Shown here: one piece after another, positions 1 through 8,395 of the stretch | Numbering within the stretch: the first letter of the stretch is position 1 | Layout: the number at the start of each line of letters is the position of its first letter | Source of the DNA: Chryseobacterium jejuense | GTDB lineage: Bacteria > Bacteroidota > Bacteroidia > Flavobacteriales > Weeksellaceae | Direction: 5' to 3' | DNA length: 64,000 bases | NCBI RefSeq assembly: GCF_900100075.1 | Contig: NZ_FNEG01000008.1 | Coordinates: forward strand, 1-64,000 | Translations under genes and position numbers: made by a program | Notes under the pieces: model-generated | The model's input: the letters and a program-made list of their open reading frames with translations, nothing else | What the model was told of the DNA's origin: nothing | Databases searched by the model: none

Positions 1-43
1 GCCGATGGTACTGCTAACGCGGGAGAGTAGGCCGCCGCCAGTT
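1..43 (+). rRNA. rrf: 5S ribosomal RNA, 3' end only
   Basis: The window opens inside a 5S rRNA: the segment with GCGGGAGAGTAGG followed by GCCGCCGCCAG matches the conserved 3' end of bacterial 5S rRNA. The rest of the gene, and presumably 23S and 16S, lie to the left. The exact 3' end is uncertain by a few bases. A strong terminator follows directly, as expected for the end of an rRNA operon. Confidence 0.85.
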
Positions 44-57
44 TTTATTTTATTTTT

Positions 58-94
58 AAAAATCCTTTATCATTACGATAAAGGATTTTTTTTT
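58..94 (+). terminator. Intrinsic terminator of the rRNA operon
   Basis: A 14-bp perfect stem (58-71 with 77-90) around a 5-nt loop, followed by a run of T. It sits just after the 5S end and should close the rRNA operon transcript. Confidence 0.85.
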
Positions 95-934
95 GTGCCA
101 TACCCAACGAATAAAGCAGACCTAATCCACAACTCAAGGATAACTCATCCAATAAGTAATCAGTAATGAGCAATGAGCAATGGGTAATAACAGAGATGTT
201 CTCAAAGTTATATTCATTACCATCTATTCTATATTACTCTCCTACTTTATTTTTTAGTTGATCTAAAACCTATTATATAAGTGTTGGATCACTCTTTTTA
301 TCAAGGATATTCCTTGGTATCATTACTATTCTTTTTCCATGGCCTATTGTCATCCTGTAAGGATCCTTAGCAATGGGAAGGCTATGAAGTAAGCTATCCA
401 TAATCAGTAGAACAAAATTATGAATACCATTGTCTAGATCCCTACGGGATGACAAAGAGTACTGTTTGGTTACAAACTAAAATAGCATACAAATGCTCCC
501 AAATTCATTGTAGATTACTTATTACTCATCACTCATCATAAAGGGGCTTCATTTATCATATGGGAAAAGAGCCATTTGCCATTCATTATTCCTAAGCTTT
601 TTAGGCCTAAAAATAAGTTATTATACAAATTAGCTACTTTGATGTCTCATAATTTAAATTGCAATAAAAATAGGGCTTATTTGAAGTTATAGAGAACAAT
701 GTTTAATAGTTTTGAATAAGCAGAGTACTTTATATTGGGATAGGAAATGTTTGTTAGATTTTGATTTTTTTATCAGGATTGAATAAAGCCTTTTTCAAAA
801 TAAGATTCGAAATGAAAGAACATTTATGATAGAATGAAGAAAGGTTACTTGAATTAACCAATTATTGACCTTGGATTGAGAATTGACTAATAATTTTTAA
901 ATTATTGCCCCAAGAATATTGAATAAGATTATAG
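95..934. other. 840-bp non-coding stretch
   Basis: No convincing gene. The only longer reading frame (273-455, minus strand) lies in repetitive sequence and has no recognisable domain. The stretch holds an imperfect palindromic element (349-453) and AT-rich degenerate short repeats of the type ATTACTCATCACTCATC near 160-200 and 510-590. It separates the rRNA operon from the duplicated tRNA-Asn region and looks like decayed intergenic DNA. Confidence 0.6.
349..453. repeat. Palindrome-ended intergenic element (GTCATCC...GGATGAC)
   Basis: The 17-nt left end GTCATCCTGTAAGGATC (349-365) is repeated inverted at 437-453 with two differences, making a 105-bp element with inverted ends and an unrelated middle. 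No coding capacity. The size and GTCAT...ATGAC ends resemble the element at 62779-62876, suggesting a dispersed non-autonomous or REP-like family. Confidence 0.5.
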
Positions 935-938
935 AAAT

Positions 939-971
939 AAAAAAAGACCTACATTTCTGTAAGTCTTTTTT
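939..971 (-). terminator. Terminator of tRNA-Asn copy A
   Basis: A 13-bp stem with one mismatch (941-953 with 958-970) ends in a T run on the minus strand right after the tRNA 3' end. The same hairpin follows copy B at 3093-3125. Confidence 0.8.
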
Positions 972-972
972 G

Positions 973-1046
973 CTCCTCCTGCTGGGCTCGAACCAGCGAC
1001 CCTCTGATTAACAGTCAGATGCTCTAACCAACTGAGCTAAGGAGGA
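973..1046 (-). tRNA. tRNA-Asn (anticodon GTT), copy A
   Basis: On the minus strand a 74-nt cloverleaf can be drawn: acceptor stem TCCTCCT with AGGAGGA, a D-loop with AGCTCAGTTGGTTAGAGC, anticodon loop CTGTTAA giving GTT (Asn), T arm with GGTTCGAGCCC, discriminator G. CCA is not encoded. Transcription starts from a TATATTTG -7 box (1069-1076) with a TTG about 20 nt further upstream. Identical to copy B. Confidence 0.95.
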
Positions 1047-1068
1047 ATGTCCTTTGTTTTAAGTGGTG

Positions 1069-1076
1069 CAAATATA
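1069..1076 (-). promoter_or_regulatory. -7 box (TATATTTG) of tRNA-Asn copy A
   Basis: Matches the Bacteroidota consensus TAnnTTTG on the minus strand, 22 nt before the tRNA 5' end. The direct repeat ends exactly at its outer edge. The -33 regions of the two copies differ in sequence, though each has a TTG about 20 nt further upstream. Confidence 0.7.
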
Positions 1077-1238
1077 ATAGGAATATCTGTACCAAGCAAG
1101 TTTTTATCCCTTAATATTTAACGAAAATAGCTATTGTTTTATTTTTCAATAAATTAAATTTCATAAAATATTTAAAATTTGAGATACAAATGATAAAAGG
1201 TGTTTTAAAAGATGCTATTTCTAGAGAGTAAGATATCT

Positions 1239-2966
1239 TTATTTCAATAAAACTGAGGCTGTAGACTTGTTAATGAATATAAGATAGTCAAAATCTTTTG
1301 ATATATTTTTAGGGCTAAACTCATCAGGCTTATTCCTGGAGCCCGTGATTCTGAGGTCTAATCCTTCAATCAGCCATTTCAATTTTTCATTATTATCCTT
1401 CTTTATTTTCTTTATATCAAGAATAAAGTAAGGCTCGTTAATAGAATTCAGAAAATATTCATACGTTCCTACATAGGGCTCTTGTGCATTGTACGCAGTC
1501 AATCCATCTTCACCTACTGCAGTATATTGGCCTGAGTGAAATGCAAAGCCTATTGTGGTATAATCTTTTCCAAGTTGATCTGATAAGTATTTTCCCATAC
1601 GTATAGGGGCCTTATTGATATGGGTATTATGAGCCCAAAGTATGATTTTCGAATTCTGGTTATGATTTTTTATCCATAAAACATTTTCAGCCATAAACTT
1701 ATCTCTGGTAAAACTATTTAATTCGGTATTCTGTTCCAGAAGCCGGAGATACTGATTAATCCAGACAAGATTATCATTACCAATCTTTTCCTTATTAATA
1801 TCATTTTTAATGTCTGTAATAATAGAAACCACAATATCTTTCTTTTCCATTTCAACAATCCGATCTCTTTTTTCCTTGTCTTTAAAATTAGCCAGTAATG
1901 GGCTTAATTTGTCAAGTTTTTCTAAGATTGAGGGATTGGCTTTAAAAACTTTTTTAAGTTCATTTAATGGCGTATAGAAGTCCTGCATATCAAAACCGGT
2001 AAAAAGAATTTTACGGCTTGATGTTTCATTGTATTTTTTCATCCATTCGGTCATAGCTAAAACTTCATGGGTATTCCATGTCCAGAAACCCATTGCTCTC
2101 AGATAATCTTTTGCTGATCCTTCGCCTTTAGTAGTATAGTTACTGACCTGATAAGATTCCGGCATTCTTGCCTCAATAGAAAAGATATTGAAATTGTTAT
2201 TTTGTATCAGATATCGAATGATGCGATCTTTCATTTTGAAAATCTCCGACGATCCATGGGTAGATTCTCCCAAAGCAAGAATTTTTGAATCTCCGATAAG
2301 TTTATTCAATATTTCAAGATCTTGAGTATTGTTGGTGTCCGGATCATATGTTTTCAGAGGGTAGATATATTTCTTCAACAGGGTAATTTCTTCCTGGTTC
2401 AGTTTTTCTTTTTTGGATGCATCTTGAATTGGTTGATGATCTGAAGCTATCCTGAAATCATCAAACCATACAATGCCTTCTCCTTCAAAAAGACCTCCCA
2501 CTACAATTTTTTCAGCATCTGGGCTTATTCTCATACTAAGAGATACCTCTTTCCAGTCTGTAGTTCCCTTGATTCTTTTGTTTTTCATATTGTCGAAAGA
2601 GATGATAGCTTTTTTTGCATCAGTCACTTTGATCCAAAGTCCTGCATTTCCAGCTCGATGGGACTGTATTTTGATTTTGGCTGTAAGATGTAATTCTTTT
2701 CCCTTCAATAGATGAACCGGAAGAAGTGTGTAGATTGAAGAGAAATTAGAACTGTCAGCAGAGCGACTGGTAATCTGCATACTTTTTTTTCCGGAAAATT
2801 TGGTGCTATTATCAACTTGATAAGAATAACCACCTTTCTTAAAATCCCATTTCAAGGGTAAGTTATTTGAATTGGTTTCTTCAAAATCTAAATTGAGAAA
2901 ACTTTGTGCAAAAATTGTTTGGAAAAAGAATATACCGATTACAGGCAGATATTTTCTTAGAATCAT
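1239..2966 (-). CDS. Secreted erythromycin-esterase family protein
   Basis: 575 aa. An N-terminal signal peptide (about 1-20, ending FA|QS) directs it to the periplasm or surface. Residues 22-175 look like a beta-sandwich (carbohydrate-binding-like) domain. Residues 190-570 are an erythromycin-esterase domain, with the family motif GESTHG at 233-238, a conserved Glu in SIEAR (about 265) and HNTHI near 445. The family includes Ere macrolide esterases and many enzymes of unknown substrate; nothing here proves macrolide hydrolysis. The gene stands alone between two identical tRNA-Asn repeats, with no integrase. Substrate is unknown. Confidence 0.8.
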   Translation of the reverse strand: MILRKYLPVIGIFFFQTIFAQSFLNLDFEETNSNNLPLKWDFKKGGYSYQVDNSTKFSGKKSMQITSRSADSSNFSSIYTLLPVHLLKGKELHLTAKIKIQSHRAGNAGLWIKVTDAKKAIISFDNMKNKRIKGTTDWKEVSLSMRISPDAEKIVVGGLFEGEGIVWFDDFRIASDHQPIQDASKKEKLNQEEITLLKKYIYPLKTYDPDTNNTQDLEILNKLIGDSKILALGESTHGSSEIFKMKDRIIRYLIQNNNFNIFSIEARMPESYQVSNYTTKGEGSAKDYLRAMGFWTWNTHEVLAMTEWMKKYNETSSRKILFTGFDMQDFYTPLNELKKVFKANPSILEKLDKLSPLLANFKDKEKRDRIVEMEKKDIVVSIITDIKNDINKEKIGNDNLVWINQYLRLLEQNTELNSFTRDKFMAENVLWIKNHNQNSKIILWAHNTHINKAPIRMGKYLSDQLGKDYTTIGFAFHSGQYTAVGEDGLTAYNAQEPYVGTYEYFLNSINEPYFILDIKKIKKDNNEKLKWLIEGLDLRITGSRNKPDEFSPKNISKDFDYLIFINKSTASVLLK

Positions 2967-3088
2967 CTTATAATGGTTATAGTTTTGTAAAATAAAACCA
3001 TGAATTTATCTAATAAATTCTTTTGCAGAAATTATTTTATGATACTTTATAAGAAATTATACCTTTTTTAGAATACAAGAATGGACGT

Positions 3089-3230
3089 AAATAAAAAAAG
3101 ACCTACATTTCTGTAAGTCTTTTTTGCTCCTCCTGCTGGGCTCGAACCAGCGACCCTCTGATTAACAGTCAGATGCTCTAACCAACTGAGCTAAGGAGGA
3201 ATGTCCTTTGTTTTAAGTGGTGCAAATATA
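3089..3230. repeat. 142-bp direct repeat, copy B (whole tRNA-Asn unit)
   Basis: Second copy of the repeat at 935-1076. It again spans terminator, tRNA and -7 box, and diverges immediately outside these limits. The sharp edges argue for a recent duplication or homologous event rather than an old tandem tRNA array. Confidence 0.9.
3127..3200 (-). tRNA. tRNA-Asn (anticodon GTT), copy B
   Basis: Base-for-base the same as copy A, with its own TATATTTG -7 box at 3223-3230. A TTTG lies 20 nt further upstream in unrelated flanking sequence, so this copy also has a plausible complete promoter. Confidence 0.95.
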
Positions 3231-3280
3231 GGACGAATATTTATACCCTGCAAATATTTTTAAGAAAATTTTTCAAAAAA

Positions 3281-4762
3281 TTACAGACCTCCTGTAATCA
3301 TTTTGAAAATATCGCTTCCGAATATCAGTAACATTAAACCTAATAGGAATATAACTCCCACCATTTGAGCATTTTCCAATACTTTTTGAGGAACAGGTTT
3401 TCCTACAATGATTTCGTATAATGTAAATATAACATGCCCACCATCAAGTCCCGGAATAGGAATAAGATTCAGGAACGCTAACCATACGGAGAACATTGCT
3501 GTAAAGCCCCAAAATGCAGACCAGTTAATAGAAACATTACCTGTAGCATCTTTATCTACCGGCATATTTTTTACGATAGCGATAGGACCTCCTACTTTTT
3601 TGTAACCTTGAACCTTCTTGTTGAAGATTAATTTAAACTGCTTAATCTGATATGTTAAGCTCTCAATAGTAAGGGTAAATCCTCTGGTGATAGATCCGAA
3701 GAATGTATAATCACGGTGAACATTATATTTTTCAATTTCCTTGAAAGACACTACACCAATTGTTCCTTCTTTAGAAACAGGAATATGTAAGTCAACAGTT
3801 TCATTGTTTCTCGCTACTTTGAAATCTACTACTTTTCCTGCATTAGGAACAACCAATGGTTTAAGTTCATCATAATAAGTAATAGGAGTTCCGTTGATGG
3901 CAAGAACTTTATCACCAAGTTTTAAGCCTGCATCCATTGTTGATTTTGAAACAATGGTATCTATAATAGGAGTCATTCTTGGTGTAAGGAATGCTCTTGG
4001 CTCAGGATCATTGAATGCTATTACTTTTCCGTCATCATTGGTTGGGAAAGTAACCTCTTTTCCATTTCTGGAAACGGTAATTTCGTCACTTAGTAAAACG
4101 TCTAATGCCAGTTTTTTGAAGTCTTTCTGAACTTTTCCGTCTACTTTCAATATTTTATCTCCATCCTGGAAGCCCATTTTCTTGGCTGCTGCAGTATAAT
4201 GAAGTGGGGTAGTGATTTTATCTGCTTCAAAGATATTTTCTCCATTTTTTCCAACTAACGCTGAGAATATGATCCATGCCAAGAAGAAGTTAACGGTAAC
4301 CCCGCCCAACATGATGATAAGCCTTTGCCAAGCTGGTTTAGACCTGAATTCCCAGGATTCAGCCGGTTTTTTCATTTGGGCTGTATCCATACTTTCGTCT
4401 ACCATTCCGGCAATTTTCACATAACCTCCGAAAGGAAGCCATCCGATTCCGTATTTGGTTTGCTCCGGATATTTTCTCCAATCGTCGTCAGAAAGTTTTG
4501 ATATATCGATAGGAACTTCTTCCTTTTTTCCATTTACCTCTATCACTTCAGTATCTGGCAGGTTCTGAGATAAGAATTTATACTTCCATTTTCCGTTAAC
4601 CTTCTTCATAGAGAATATGGAGAAGTAAGGATCAAAAAACAGGAAGAATTTCTCTGCTCTGGTTTTGAACCATATGGCTGGTAAGAAGTGGCCAAGCTCA
4701 TGAAGAACTACAAGTATAGAGATACTCAGAATGAACTGGAAGAGTTTGATTGCTATTTCCAT
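3281..4762 (-). CDS. rseP: RIP site-2 metalloprotease RseP
   Basis: 493 aa inner-membrane zinc protease that cuts membrane-embedded anti-sigma factors and remnant signal peptides. HELGH at 21-25 lies in the first membrane segment, and the second metal motif NLIPIPGLDGG is near 432-442. Two PDZ-like stretches lie between about 180 and 370, and a membrane segment near 460-480 precedes the end. An insertion between the first helix and GWLPFGGYVKIAGM is usual in Bacteroidota homologues. The ATG at 4762 puts the active site at the usual depth. Function is by family; the target anti-sigma factor is not in the window. Confidence 0.93.
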   Translation of the reverse strand: MEIAIKLFQFILSISILVVLHELGHFLPAIWFKTRAEKFFLFFDPYFSIFSMKKVNGKWKYKFLSQNLPDTEVIEVNGKKEEVPIDISKLSDDDWRKYPEQTKYGIGWLPFGGYVKIAGMVDESMDTAQMKKPAESWEFRSKPAWQRLIIMLGGVTVNFFLAWIIFSALVGKNGENIFEADKITTPLHYTAAAKKMGFQDGDKILKVDGKVQKDFKKLALDVLLSDEITVSRNGKEVTFPTNDDGKVIAFNDPEPRAFLTPRMTPIIDTIVSKSTMDAGLKLGDKVLAINGTPITYYDELKPLVVPNAGKVVDFKVARNNETVDLHIPVSKEGTIGVVSFKEIEKYNVHRDYTFFGSITRGFTLTIESLTYQIKQFKLIFNKKVQGYKKVGGPIAIVKNMPVDKDATGNVSINWSAFWGFTAMFSVWLAFLNLIPIPGLDGGHVIFTLYEIIVGKPVPQKVLENAQMVGVIFLLGLMLLIFGSDIFKMITGGL

Positions 4763-4817
4763 TAATAAATTTTAGATTTTAATTTGCAAAGGTAACAATT
4801 ATCAAAACTATGCCAAA

Positions 4818-4851
4818 TAAAAAAGCCCCTCTAAACGAGAAGCTTTGTCAT
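4818..4851 (-). terminator. Probable terminator after the 4869-5309 gene
   Basis: On the minus strand AAAGC ... GCTTT with an inner CTC/GAG pairing forms a hairpin followed by a T run. It lies between the stop of the barrel protein gene and the rseP start, so the two are probably separate transcripts. Confidence 0.5.
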
Positions 4852-4868
4852 ATTTTAGGACTATTTGA

Positions 4869-5309
4869 TTATAAATTGAATGAAACTCCAAGACTACCGT
4901 TGTTACCCACCTCTGCAAATACCCCAATTCTTTCTGTAAAGAAATAGCGTGCACCAATGTGAGCCCCTATTCCAAAGTCTTTTCCAACCACTCCAACGTC
5001 AACACCAGGATAAATATCCAACTTTGGCGGAAGGTTTAAAGCTTCCTGTAGGTGAAAATTCAATCTTCCGAAAACAAATACCCGGTTATCCTTATCGTTG
5101 TTCTTGTAATTGCTGAAATAACCATTAAGACCAGCTCCTACGGATATGAGCTTATTCAATCCGTAGTCGTAAGTTCCTGTTATTCCGGTTCCATATCCCC
5201 AGGCACTAAGCCCCAATTGAACTTTTTGATCTCCCTTTCCAGTCCATGCTTGAGCATTAGCCGTGATTCCGAAAAAGAACATCATCACCATAAAAACCAA
5301 TTTCTTCAT
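4869..5309 (-). CDS. Small outer-membrane beta-barrel-like protein
   Basis: 146 aa. Signal peptide (1-19, cleavage near ANA|QA), followed by alternating glycine- and aromatic-rich strands (VQLGLSAWGYG, GIGAHIGARYFF, GVFAEVGNNGSLGVSF). The chain ends in Phe-Asn-Leu, in keeping with a small eight-strand OmpA/OmpW-like barrel. No catalytic motif. It resembles Flavobacteriia-specific DUF outer-membrane proteins, probably DUF6646, from memory. The function is unknown. Monocistronic by layout. Confidence 0.65.
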   Translation of the reverse strand: MKKLVFMVMMFFFGITANAQAWTGKGDQKVQLGLSAWGYGTGITGTYDYGLNKLISVGAGLNGYFSNYKNNDKDNRVFVFGRLNFHLQEALNLPPKLDIYPGVDVGVVGKDFGIGAHIGARYFFTERIGVFAEVGNNGSLGVSFNL

Positions 5310-5496
5310 AAAATTTATAATGTTTAATGATATTAATAAAAATTACCTGCATCAAAAATGAAACCGAAAGAGACTGAATACTATAAAAATAGCAGACTTT
5401 AATAAATATTAAGAATTATAACTCTCTTTTCCTTATTCAACATAAAAGCTGTATTTTTATCCTTCAGATATTGAAATAATTAAAAAAATAGAAAAG

Positions 5497-6249
5497 ATGA
5501 AGATTGTAGGGCTCAATTTGGATATCATCTGGAAAAATAAAGCTGAAAATTTTAAAATAATAGAACGAGAGCTTCAAAATCTTGAAGCAGATTTATTTCT
5601 GCTTCCTGAAATGTTTTCAACGGGCTTCTGTATGGATGCATCTGAAGTTTCTGACAGAAATGGAGAATCTCTGGAATTTTTGAAGAAGATTTCAAAAGAA
5701 AAAAATGCGGCATTCTGCGGCAGCGCACCCGTAGAGGAAAATGGTAATTTTTACAACAGAATGTACTTTGTACAACCGAATGGAGAAGTTACTTTTTACG
5801 ATAAAAGACACTTGTTTTCCTTTTCTGGAGAAGATAAAGTATATACTCCAGGGAGAAACAGAGTGATTGTAGAGTATAAAGGAATCCGTTTTTTACTTCA
5901 GGTATGCTATGATCTTCGTTTTCCTGTATTTGCAAGAAATAACGATGATTATGATGCGATTTTATATGTTGCGAATTGGCCTGAGAAGAGGGTAGGAGCT
6001 TGGGAGCATCTTTTAAAAGCAAGAGCCATTGAAAATCTTTCTTTTGTATTTGGATTAAATCGAATAGGAACAGATGGAAATAATCTTTTCTACCAGGAGA
6101 GCTCTCATTGTTTTTTTGCTGATGGAAGAGAAATTTCAAATAAAAATGGAAATGTTGTGTCAGCTGAACTGGATATGAATGAGTTGAAGGATTTCAGAAC
6201 TCATTTTCAGTTTTTAAATGACCGTGATCATTTTTCAATAGATTTATAA
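5497..6249 (+). CDS. Omega-amidase, nitrilase superfamily (YafV-like)
   Basis: 250 aa, a single C-N hydrolase domain. The Glu-Lys-Cys catalytic triad is visible: E38 in LPEMF, K103 in YDKRHLF, C137 in QVCYDLRFPVF. The length and the YDLRFP context match omega-amidases, which hydrolyse alpha-ketoglutaramate or alpha-ketosuccinamate to the 2-oxo acid and ammonia. They belong to methionine salvage and glutamine transamination. Cytoplasmic; no signal peptide. It faces the thioredoxin operon across a shared bidirectional terminator. Confidence 0.85.
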   Translation: MKIVGLNLDIIWKNKAENFKIIERELQNLEADLFLLPEMFSTGFCMDASEVSDRNGESLEFLKKISKEKNAAFCGSAPVEENGNFYNRMYFVQPNGEVTFYDKRHLFSFSGEDKVYTPGRNRVIVEYKGIRFLLQVCYDLRFPVFARNNDDYDAILYVANWPEKRVGAWEHLLKARAIENLSFVFGLNRIGTDGNNLFYQESSHCFFADGREISNKNGNVVSAELDMNELKDFRTHFQFLNDRDHFSIDL

Positions 6250-6287
6250 AAAATAAGGCTGAGTTTACATAAACTCAGCCTTATTTT
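6250..6287. terminator. Bidirectional terminator between convergent genes
   Basis: A perfect 18-bp stem (6250-6267 with 6270-6287) with a 2-nt loop, A-rich on the left and T-rich on the right. It serves the omega-amidase gene on the plus strand and the thioredoxin operon on the minus strand. Confidence 0.9.
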
Positions 6288-6292
6288 TAATC

Positions 6293-6592
6293 TTAAATAT
6301 ATTGTTGCAGAAGCTGCGTTAATGTATTCACATCATGCACTCCACTTTCCTTCCAAAGAAGTTCTCCTTCTTTGAAGACCGCTAATGTAGGTACACCTCT
6401 TACTCCGTATTGTGCTGCAATAGCAGGATATTGGTCTACATCTACCTTTATGATTCTGGCTCCTTCACCAATATTTTCTTTTACAGTATTTAATACCGAA
6501 GATTGCACTTTACAAGGTTGGCACCACGTGGCAAAAAAGTCAATAAGTACCGGTCTTTCGGAATTAATGATTTCCTGAAATTTTTGTGACAT
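6293..6592 (-). CDS. Thioredoxin-like protein with a WCQPC active site
   Basis: 99 aa, a full thioredoxin fold without signal peptide. The redox motif is W-C-Q-P-C (23-27) instead of the usual W-C-G-P-C; the cis-proline loop GVPTLAVF is intact. The Gly-to-Gln change should alter redox potential or partner choice. It is the last gene of a three-gene operon after a persulfide dioxygenase/rhodanese and a rhodanese lipoprotein, with a 17-bp gap. A role in returning persulfide sulfur from those proteins is a reasonable inference. Cytoplasmic. Confidence 0.88.
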   Translation of the reverse strand: MSQKFQEIINSERPVLIDFFATWCQPCKVQSSVLNTVKENIGEGARIIKVDVDQYPAIAAQYGVRGVPTLAVFKEGELLWKESGVHDVNTLTQLLQQYI

Positions 6593-6609
6593 AGTTTGAG
6601 TTTATTAGT

Positions 6610-6981
6610 TTACTTTTTATTTGCTTCGTCCTGGATGCCTTTCACATTTTTCCAACTCGTTCCATCGTAGGCTTCCACTCCGTTTTTCTTTAAAATTTCC
6701 ATAGCCTGGTCTGCCTGTACTCCTTTATTACAGAATACGACTACTTTTTTACCCTTTAGGGTTTCAAGTTCGTTCTGAATATCTGCTAACGGGATGTTAA
6801 TCGCATTTTTAGCCGTTCCGGCAGCGTATTGTTCAGGAATTCTTACATCCACTAATGTTACATCTGAACTCATTACCACTTCCTTAATGTTAGCCTTGGG
6901 AAATTCCGCAGAATGAGTTGTTTTACAGCTGCTTAATGCTAGAATAGAAGTTAAAGCTATTCCAAAAAAACTAAGTTTCAT
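6610..6981 (-). CDS. Rhodanese-domain lipoprotein
   Basis: 123 aa starting at the ATG at 6981, 4 bp after the preceding gene; an upstream in-frame extension would overlap that gene and hide the signal sequence. The lipobox LSSC puts the lipid-bearing Cys at 19. The rhodanese domain (about 33-118) has the active-site loop CNKGVQA with C84 as the sulfur-carrying residue. It should accept or deliver sulfane sulfur at the membrane on the periplasmic side. Operon partners are a persulfide dioxygenase and a thioredoxin. Confidence 0.88.
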   Translation of the reverse strand: MKLSFFGIALTSILALSSCKTTHSAEFPKANIKEVVMSSDVTLVDVRIPEQYAAGTAKNAINIPLADIQNELETLKGKKVVVFCNKGVQADQAMEILKKNGVEAYDGTSWKNVKGIQDEANKK

Positions 6982-6985
6982 AATG

Positions 6986-8395
6986 TTATGATGTTTTGGA
7001 CTGACATACAAAGTCCGTTGTCGGAAGTTTTTCTGTCTTTTTAATGCCGTTAAAACCACCTTCTATTTCAGTAAAGTTTCTGATTCCGTGTGAATTAAGA
7101 ATGCTTGCTGCAATCATACTTCTGTATCCTCCAGCGCAATGAAGGAAGAAATGCTCAGAGTCATCAAGATTACGCGCCCAATCACTAATGGAGTCCAAAG
7201 GTCTGTTGTAAGCATTATCAATATGTTCTGCAGAATATTCTGTAAGTTTTCTAACATCAATTACTTTTGCATCTGTTGTAAACTGTTCTGCAAACTCAAC
7301 AGGAGTGATTCTTTTTACTTCATCAACTTCTTTTCCTGAATTTTTCCAGGCTTCAAAACCTCCGTTCAGGTAACCCACCACGTTATCAAAACCTACCCGG
7401 CTTAATCTGATGATAACTTCTTCTTCTGTTCCCTCATCTGTTATCAATAGTAAAGGATGCTTTACATCTACGATTAGGGTTCCTACCCAAGGAGCAAAAT
7501 CTCCTTTTAATCCGATATTCACAGAATTAGGGACAAAACCTTTATGGAAATCTGCAGCTCCTCTTGTGTCAAGAATTAAAGCTCCGGTTTCTTCTGCCAT
7601 TGCTTCAAAATCTTCTGGAGAAACAGGCTGAAGTCCTTTATCCATAACTACATCCAGACTCTCATAACCACCTTTATTCATAGCTACGTTCATTCCAAAA
7701 TATTTTGGAGGTGCAGTAAGCCCGTCAAGTACTTCTCTAATGAAAGAAGCCTTATCCGGCTGGTTAAGTGCATAGTTTGTTCTTTTTTGATTTCCCAGAA
7801 TATCTACTGTTTCTTTCTGCATATTTTTTCCACATGCAGAACCTGCTCCGTGAGCCGGGTAAACAGTAATACTGTCATCCAAAGGCATAATTTTGCTTTG
7901 AAGACTGTCATACAGAATCCCTGCAAGATCTTCCTGAGTAAGATTAGTTGCTTTCTGCGCAAGATCCGGTCTTCCTACATCTCCTAAAAACAGAGTATCT
8001 CCAGTAAAGATGGCTGTTTCCTTGCCATTTTCATCAATTAGAAGATAAGTAGTACTCTCCATTGTATGTCCCGGAGTGTGAAGTACCTTTATTTTTATTT
8101 TTCCAATTTCAAAAACCTGGTTGTCTTCAGCAATAATTGCTTCAAACTCAGGAGCTGCCGTAGGCCCGTATACAATCGGAGCATTTGTTTTTTCACTTAA
8201 ATCTAAGTGTCCTGAAACAAAATCAGCATGGAAATGGGTTTCAAAAATATATTTTAAAGTGACATTGTCTTTTTCCAGACGATCCAGGTAAGGTTTTACC
8301 TCTCTTAAAGGATCAATAATGACAGCTTCGTTTTCTGATACAATATAATAGGCACCCTGAGCCAGACAGCCCGTATATATTTGTTCAATTTTCAT
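6986..8395 (-). CDS. Persulfide dioxygenase-rhodanese fusion (MBL fold)
   Basis: 469 aa. Residues 1-240 form a metallo-beta-lactamase domain of the ETHE1/Blh type: THFHADFVSGH (53-63) supplies the metal ligands, with LHTPGHT and FTGDTLFLGDVGRPDL further on. Two rhodanese domains follow. The first (about 260-355) lacks a catalytic Cys and is probably structural; the second has HCAGGYRS with Cys 420. The enzyme should oxidise glutathione or low-molecular-weight persulfide to sulfite, with the rhodanese part handling sulfane sulfur. First gene of the sulfide detoxification operon; a dyad at 8487-8504 lies about 100 bp upstream. Confidence 0.9.
   Translation of the reverse strand: MKIEQIYTGCLAQGAYYIVSENEAVIIDPLREVKPYLDRLEKDNVTLKYIFETHFHADFVSGHLDLSEKTNAPIVYGPTAAPEFEAIIAEDNQVFEIGKIKIKVLHTPGHTMESTTYLLIDENGKETAIFTGDTLFLGDVGRPDLAQKATNLTQEDLAGILYDSLQSKIMPLDDSITVYPAHGAGSACGKNMQKETVDILGNQKRTNYALNQPDKASFIREVLDGLTAPPKYFGMNVAMNKGGYESLDVVMDKGLQPVSPEDFEAMAEETGALILDTRGAADFHKGFVPNSVNIGLKGDFAPWVGTLIVDVKHPLLLITDEGTEEEVIIRLSRVGFDNVVGYLNGGFEAWKNSGKEVDEVKRITPVEFAEQFTTDAKVIDVRKLTEYSAEHIDNAYNRPLDSISDWARNLDDSEHFFLHCAGGYRSMIAASILNSHGIRNFTEIEGGFNGIKKTEKLPTTDFVCQSKTS

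Larger units (their letters stand above)
935..1076. repeat. 142-bp direct repeat, copy A (whole tRNA-Asn unit)
   Basis: Identical to 3089-3230 as read base by base. The repeat runs from the tRNA terminator, through the tRNA, to the last base of the -7 promoter box, so the whole transcription unit is duplicated but nothing beyond it. The copies are 2,154 bp apart, in the same orientation, and enclose one gene. Confidence 0.9.

Noticed and set aside
273-455. 60-codon frame on the minus strand in the first non-coding stretch
   Set aside because: It lies inside the palindromic element and repetitive DNA, has no domain, signal or promoter box.
1077-3088. Insertion sequence or integron between the tRNA-Asn copies
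   Set aside because: No transposase, integrase, terminal inverted repeats or attC-like site; only the esterase-like gene.
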